Of a stretch of DNA of 64,000 nt, positions 59,544 to 64,000 are shown piece by piece. The notes beneath the pieces were generated by a model that saw only the letters and a program-made list of their open reading frames with translations, did not search any database and was not told where the DNA came from. A program made the translations under genes and the position numbers. This DNA is from Thermotoga sp. Ku-13t (GTDB taxonomy: Bacteria; Thermotogota; Thermotogae; Thermotogales; DSM-5069), in contig NZ_LNFY01000011.1 in assembly GCF_011057685.1 (NCBI RefSeq), forward strand, positions 186,001-250,000, given 5' to 3'. The first letter of the stretch is position 1. Each line of letters opens with the position of its first letter.

Positions 59544-62500
59544 AAAGAGTGTTCGTTGAAAGCCCGAAAACTGACCTGAAACAGATCGCCGAATCGCTGG
59601 GAGTGAGTTTGGAGGAATCCTGTACAGTTCACGGCGTCACTTTCGACGCGATCACCAACACTCTGCTCATCAGGGTGGATAAGCAGTTCTCCCGCTACCA
59701 GGCGCTCTGTGAGAGACTCTCTCAGGAACTCGGTGCCCACGTTGTTTTTCAGTTCATGGAGGCCACTATAGAGCTCGAAAAACTCAGAAAAGAGCTGAAC
59801 GGTAGCTTTCCGTACGTTCACGATGTTGTCGTTTTCCAAGATAGAGTGATACTGAAGGTGACCGGAGACTTCGGTAGAGAGAGGATCAACGGAAAACTGA
59901 GCGATGTCAGTAAGAAGATAGAAGCGCTCACGGGTGTGAAAAGGCCAATCGAGATAGAAGTCGTGCAACCCCCCATGGAGATCGTCGAACAACCTGTCGT
60001 CGTGGTTGAAGAAAAACCAAAGAAAAAACGAAAGACATTGAAATTTCACACCCCATCGAACTTACCGACCGAATCCGGCAAGGTCAAAGTCGAAGGAATC
60101 GTCTTCAAAACGGACCTGAGAGAGGGCAAGAAACGCATCCTCTTTGTGTACATAACGGACAAACTCGACTCTCTCATGTGCGTGTTGACGAACAGCAACA
60201 TAGACAAGTTCCTCGCCACGGTGCAGGAGCAGGATCGCGTGCTTTTCGATGGAACGTTGAAGTTCGATGAGAGTGGAGAACCCACGCTCTACGTCGACGA
60301 GTTCGAAAAGCTTGAAAATCACGACAGAACAGACGAAGCTCCACAGAAAAGGGTTGAACTGCATGCGCACAGCAAGTTCAGCGATCTCGATAGCGTTCTC
60401 GACATAGAAGCCTACGTGAAGACCGCCGCCAGATGGGGCTGGAAAGCGATCGCGCTCACGGACCACGGCGTGGTGCAGGGCATACCACAGTTCTTCGAAA
60501 TGTGCAAAAATTATGGAATAAAGCCCATCTTCGGCATCGAAGCGTACATCGTAAACGACGCGGAACCCATCGTACTGAACGGTGAGGACGTCGATGTCCA
60601 GTCGAGCCGATACGTGGTCGTGGATCTGGAAACCACGGGGCTCCATCCCATGTTCAACGAAATCATAGAGATCGGCGCTGTCGTCATCGAAAATGGAGAG
60701 ATCGTTCAGGAATTTCACAGATTGATCAGGCCGAAGGAGAAGCTTGACAGTTTCACCGTTCAGTTCACTGGTATCACCGATGAGATGCTTCAGGATCAAC
60801 CGCCGATCGAAGAGGTACTCAATGAGTTTTTGAAATTCTGCGAAAACAGCGTGCTCGTCGCCCACAACGCAAACTTCGATTACAGATTCCTCAGATACTA
60901 CGTTGAAAAATTCTGCGGCGTCCAGTGGACCTTGCCGGTCGTGGATACGCTTGCGCTGGCGAAGAGGCTGGTTCGACTGTCGAGTTACAATTTGGAAAAA
61001 CTCGTCTCTCACTTCAAAATAGGTGCATTCAAGCATCACAGGGCGCTCGAAGATGCGAAGGTCACCGCAAAGGTGTTCCTGGAGCTTTTGAAAATCTTGA
61101 AAGAAAAAGGTATGGCTAGCTTCAAAAAGATCGAATCTTCCCACAAGGAAGCGCTCGTCACTCAGTCCAAACCCTTCCACGCCACCATCCTTGTCCAGAA
61201 CAGGGAAGGTTTGAAAAATCTCTACAAGCTTGTCTCCAATGCGCACGTGAAGTACTTCCACAGCGTGCCCCGCATACCGAAGAGCGAACTCCAGACGATG
61301 AGAGCAGGCCTTCTGATCGGAAGCGCGTGCGTGGCGGGTGAACTGGTGCAGGAGATCCTGTCCGGGGCGAACGAAGAAGAGATCGAGGAAGTCGCATCTT
61401 TCTACGATTTCATAGAGATCATGCCGCTGGACCTGCTGCCCACGATCAACGATCTGGGACTGTCGCGTGAAAAACTCAAGCAGGTCTACAGAAGACTCTA
61501 CGAGATAGGAGAAAAACTCAAGATACCCGTTGTGATGACGGGCGATGTGCACTTTTTAGATCCGGAGGATGAAAAGGTCAGAAAAGTGCTCATGGCTCCC
61601 CAGAGCGAAACGATCCAGGAACAACCGAACGCATGCCTGAGAACCACCAAGGAAATGATGCAGGCCGCTCTGGAGATACTGGAGGATGAAACGAAGGCGC
61701 ACAACGTGGCCGTCAGGTATCCAAACCAGATCGCAGACAGTATCGAATTCATCGTACCGCTCGAGAAGAAGCTTCACACTCCGAAGATCGAAGGTGCGGA
61801 GGAGCAGATCAAGAATCTGACGATGCGCAGAGCCATCGAAATCTACGGTGATCCGCTGCCTGAGCCGGTTCAGAAGCGAATCGACAAGGAGCTCAACGCG
61901 ATCATAAACCACGGTTACGCAGTGCTCTATCTGATCGCGAAGAAGATGGTCGACAAGTCCCTCTCTGATGGTTACGTGGTGGGTTCCCGCGGTTCGGTCG
62001 GATCCTCGCTCGTTGCGCACCTGCTCGGTATAACGGAAGTCAACCCGCTGCCACCGCATTACTACTGCAGAGAATGTCATTACATAGAGTTCGACGAATC
62101 CGGACGCTACGGCTCTGGTTTTGATCTGCCGAGGAAGAACTGTCCGAGGTGCGGTAAGCCACTCGAGCGCAACGGTCAGGACATACCATTCGAAACCTTC
62201 ATGGGTTTCGAGGGAGACAAGGTCCCGGACATAGACCTGAATTTCTCAGGAGAATACCAGGACGAAGCCCACAGGTTCGTCGAAGAACTGTTCGGGAAGA
62301 ACTACGTCTACAGGGCGGGTACGATAAACACCATAGCGTCACGGACGGCTTACGGTTTCGTGAGAGCCTTCGAAGAGAAGCTTGGAAGAAAAGTGAGAAA
62401 GGCCGAGATGGAACGACTCGCGGCGGCGATCACGGGCGTGAAGAGGACCACGGGACAGCATCCCGGAGGTCTCATGATCATACCCAAAGAGTTCGAGGTG

Positions 62501-63649
62501 TACGATTTCACACCGGTGCAGTATCCTGCGAACACGAAGGAAGCCAAGGTGTTCACGACGCACTTCGACTACGAATCCATTCACGACGACCTTGTCAAGA
62601 TAGACGCGCTCGGTCACGATGATCCAACCTTCATCAAGATCCTGAAAGACCTGACAGGTATAAACCCGATGAACGTACCCATGGACGATGAGAAAACGCT
62701 CAAGATCTTCTCGAGCCTCGAACCGCTGGGCATCAAACCCCAGGATCTGGACAACAGGACCGACGTGGGGACGCTGGGAATTCCCGAATTCGGAACGCAG
62801 TTCGTCAGGGGCATGCTCACAGAAACGAGACCGAAGAGCTTCGCTGACCTCGTTAGGATTTCCGGGCTCTCCCACGGTACGGACGTCTGGCTCAACAACG
62901 CTCGCGACTGGATAGAACAGGGCAAAGCCACGCTGTCCGAGGTCATCGCCTGCAGGGATGACATCATGAACTACCTCATCAAAATGGGTATGAACGCGTC
63001 CAGGGCTTTCAAAATCATGGAGAACGTGAGAAAGGGTAAGGGTCTGAGCGAGGAAGACGAAAAGCTCATGCGTGAACTGGGTGTACCCGAGTGGTACATA
63101 GAATCGTGCAAACGCATAAAGTACCTCTTCCCGAAGGCGCACGCCGCCGCCTACGTGAGCATGGCGTTCAGAATTGCCTACTTCAAGGTTCATCATCCTC
63201 TCGCCTTCTACGCGGCTTTCTTCACTCTGAAGGGAGAAGAGTTCGACATAGATGCGGCGTTGCATGGGCCAGAGCTGGTCAGGAAGAAGCTGGCAGAGCT
63301 CTCCACTCTGAGCGAAAAAGACGTGCGTGATAAGGCGGCAGAAACAACCCTCGAAGTCATGCTGGAAATGTTCGCGCGCGGCTTTTCTTTCCTGCCTCCG
63401 AACATAAACAAATCGCACGCGAAGCTTTTCCTCATAGAAGGAAAGAAACTCAGGATCCCCTTCAACAAACTCCCTAACCTTGGAGACAATGCCGCCGAAT
63501 CGATAGTCAAAGCGAGGAACGATAAACCCTTCAGTTCCCTCGAAGACATCCTGAAGAGGACGAAGCTGAACAAGGCGCACCTGGACATCTTCAGAAAGTA
63601 CGTCGAGCTCGAAGGCCTGCCGGAGAAGGAACAGATCAGCCTGTTCTGA
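59540..63649 (+). CDS. polC: DNA polymerase III, PolC-type alpha subunit
   Basis: 1369 residues. Replicative polymerase with built-in proofreading. N-terminal OB/duplex-binding part, PHP domain from about 270 (ELHAHSKFSDLDSV, LTDHGVVQGIP) interrupted by a DnaQ-type 3'-5' exonuclease at about 355-520 (VVDLETTGLHP, AHNANFDYRFL, HRALEDAK), a zinc ribbon near 840-880 (CRECHY and CPRCGKPL), and the palm with PDIDLNFSGEYQDEAH near 897. Helix-hairpin-helix and tau-binding tail follow. PolC is the replicase of low-GC Gram-positives and also occurs in Thermotogae. ATG 59540 overlaps the ruvC stop; an in-frame extension into ruvC is not credible. Confidence 0.97.
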   Translation: MKRVFVESPKTDLKQIAESLGVSLEESCTVHGVTFDAITNTLLIRVDKQFSRYQALCERLSQELGAHVVFQFMEATIELEKLRKELNGSFPYVHDVVVFQDRVILKVTGDFGRERINGKLSDVSKKIEALTGVKRPIEIEVVQPPMEIVEQPVVVVEEKPKKKRKTLKFHTPSNLPTESGKVKVEGIVFKTDLREGKKRILFVYITDKLDSLMCVLTNSNIDKFLATVQEQDRVLFDGTLKFDESGEPTLYVDEFEKLENHDRTDEAPQKRVELHAHSKFSDLDSVLDIEAYVKTAARWGWKAIALTDHGVVQGIPQFFEMCKNYGIKPIFGIEAYIVNDAEPIVLNGEDVDVQSSRYVVVDLETTGLHPMFNEIIEIGAVVIENGEIVQEFHRLIRPKEKLDSFTVQFTGITDEMLQDQPPIEEVLNEFLKFCENSVLVAHNANFDYRFLRYYVEKFCGVQWTLPVVDTLALAKRLVRLSSYNLEKLVSHFKIGAFKHHRALEDAKVTAKVFLELLKILKEKGMASFKKIESSHKEALVTQSKPFHATILVQNREGLKNLYKLVSNAHVKYFHSVPRIPKSELQTMRAGLLIGSACVAGELVQEILSGANEEEIEEVASFYDFIEIMPLDLLPTINDLGLSREKLKQVYRRLYEIGEKLKIPVVMTGDVHFLDPEDEKVRKVLMAPQSETIQEQPNACLRTTKEMMQAALEILEDETKAHNVAVRYPNQIADSIEFIVPLEKKLHTPKIEGAEEQIKNLTMRRAIEIYGDPLPEPVQKRIDKELNAIINHGYAVLYLIAKKMVDKSLSDGYVVGSRGSVGSSLVAHLLGITEVNPLPPHYYCRECHYIEFDESGRYGSGFDLPRKNCPRCGKPLERNGQDIPFETFMGFEGDKVPDIDLNFSGEYQDEAHRFVEELFGKNYVYRAGTINTIASRTAYGFVRAFEEKLGRKVRKAEMERLAAAITGVKRTTGQHPGGLMIIPKEFEVYDFTPVQYPANTKEAKVFTTHFDYESIHDDLVKIDALGHDDPTFIKILKDLTGINPMNVPMDDEKTLKIFSSLEPLGIKPQDLDNRTDVGTLGIPEFGTQFVRGMLTETRPKSFADLVRISGLSHGTDVWLNNARDWIEQGKATLSEVIACRDDIMNYLIKMGMNASRAFKIMENVRKGKGLSEEDEKLMRELGVPEWYIESCKRIKYLFPKAHAAAYVSMAFRIAYFKVHHPLAFYAAFFTLKGEEFDIDAALHGPELVRKKLAELSTLSEKDVRDKAAETTLEVMLEMFARGFSFLPPNINKSHAKLFLIEGKKLRIPFNKLPNLGDNAAESIVKARNDKPFSSLEDILKRTKLNKAHLDIFRKYVELEGLPEKEQISLF

Positions 63650-63669
63650 AAAATCTGTACAATAGTCTT

Positions 63670-63705
63670 AAGGAGGTAGTTCACCCTTTTCATCGCCGGG
63701 TGAAC
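63670..63705 (+). promoter_or_regulatory. Strong ribosome site followed by a hairpin in the rsmG leader
   Basis: AAGGAGGT (63670-63677) is a near-perfect Shine-Dalgarno sequence but lies 38 bases before the rsmG ATG. Between them GTTCACCC (63679-63686) pairs exactly with GGGTGAAC (63698-63705) across an 11-base loop. Folding the hairpin leaves about 11 unpaired bases between ribosome site and ATG, a workable spacing. Confidence 0.65.
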
Positions 63706-63715
63706 TCGGTGCGTG

Positions 63716-64000
63716 ATGCAGCGGGAAATCTCGAAGTACTGCGAGAAGGTCGTAGCGATCCTGAAAGCATACGGGCTGGAACTGAACGAACACAAGATCG
63801 AGTTGATCGCACGTTACTTGCTCGCGCTGATCGAAGCACCGATGAATCTGTCCGGGATCGATGATTTTGAAGAAGCCGTGCACAAGCACGTTGCCGACGT
63901 TTTGTTGCCGATCGAAGGCGTCGAGGGCGATCTGCTCGACGTCGGAACCGGTGGAGGCGTGCTGGGTGTGATCCTATCGATAGTTTTTCCGACGAGGGCC
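63716..64000 (+). CDS. rsmG: 16S rRNA (guanine527-N7)-methyltransferase RsmG (3' end cut by window edge)
   Basis: 95 residues visible. The N-terminal helical part (MQREISKYCEKVVAILKAYG, then IEAPMNLSGIDDFEEAVHKHVADVLLP) leads to the SAM-binding motif LLDVGTGGGVLGVIL, the RsmG/GidB signature. Methylates G527 of 16S rRNA. ATG 63716 is the only sensible start; no ribosome site is directly in front of it, but a strong one precedes an intervening hairpin. It may be cotranscribed with polC, 66 bases downstream of its stop. Confidence 0.9.
   Translation, partial: MQREISKYCEKVVAILKAYGLELNEHKIELIARYLLALIEAPMNLSGIDDFEEAVHKHVADVLLPIEGVEGDLLDVGTGGGVLGVILSIVFPTRA

Noticed and set aside
1-64000. CRISPR arrays, insertion sequences, integrase or prophage genes
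   Set aside because: No regularly spaced repeats, transposase motifs or phage-type genes were seen on either strand.

Overview
The window looks like a chromosomal segment of a thermophilic member of the Thermotogae, most likely a Pseudothermotoga with GC near 50% (judged by eye). Four things point there: a PolC-type DNA polymerase III of 1369 residues; genes packed with 4-base start/stop overlaps and many GTG/TTG starts behind GGAGG/GGGGG ribosome sites; the gene set apt-pgi-coaE; and sugar ABC transporters encoded without their ATPase. This is inference; no 16S gene is present. One tRNA gene is present, and no CRISPR array or intact insertion sequence was seen.

Left part, minus strand (1-11610). 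One tight operon runs from a GntR/FCD regulator through a tripartite tricarboxylate transporter (TctA, TctC, TctB), a LarA-type nickel racemase/epimerase homologue, a D-2-hydroxyacid dehydrogenase, a DapA-like lyase, an HpcH-type aldolase and a TIM-barrel sugar epimerase cut by the window edge. Upstream lies etfB-etfA-lctD, an electron-bifurcating type lactate (2-hydroxyacid) dehydrogenase. The theme is uptake, stereoinversion and oxidation of 2-hydroxyacids.

11712-23290. A plus-strand cell-wall recycling operon (nagZ, murQ, GntR/UTRA regulator) is followed by minus-strand housekeeping: Fe-alcohol dehydrogenase, tRNA-Ser(CGA), panC and a DUF5317 membrane protein on one transcript; then rpmB, apt, pgi, a small protein, coaE, an orphan sugar-binding protein, L-erythro-3,5-diaminohexanoate dehydrogenase (kdd) and a hypothetical protein.

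23397-29293 (plus). A GNAT acetyltransferase, an FN3-type lipoprotein paired with a subtilisin-like lipoprotein protease, a dicarboxylate/glutamate symporter, and a decayed second copy of panC ending at a terminator.

29306-42515 (plus) is the highlight. An operon with a consensus promoter and a perfect 18-bp LacI-type operator encodes a sugar ABC transporter (no ATPase), an FSA-type transaldolase, a two-subunit UxaA-family lyase split exactly like sulfolactate sulfo-lyase SuyA/SuyB, an aldehyde dehydrogenase, a GH31 enzyme of the sulfoquinovosidase (YihQ) subgroup, a FucI/AraA-fold isomerase, a LacI regulator, a metallo-beta-lactamase hydrolase and a YihO-like GPH transporter. Together these could import and hydrolyse a sulfoquinovoside, isomerise it, cleave it by transaldolase, oxidise sulfolactaldehyde and release sulfite and pyruvate. 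The Arg that binds sulfonate in known sulfoquinovosidases is Gln here, so the substrate needs testing. A frameshifted GH130 pseudogene closes the region.

43812-51642 (plus). A second sugar cluster: ROK regulator, ABC transporter (no ATPase) and two glycosidase-like proteins of uncertain family.

51628-64000. Minus strand: an RND-type (HAE3) exporter, a class A penicillin-binding protein and ogt. Plus strand: a P1/DmpA peptidase, lepA, ruvC, polC and the start of rsmG, cut by the window edge.
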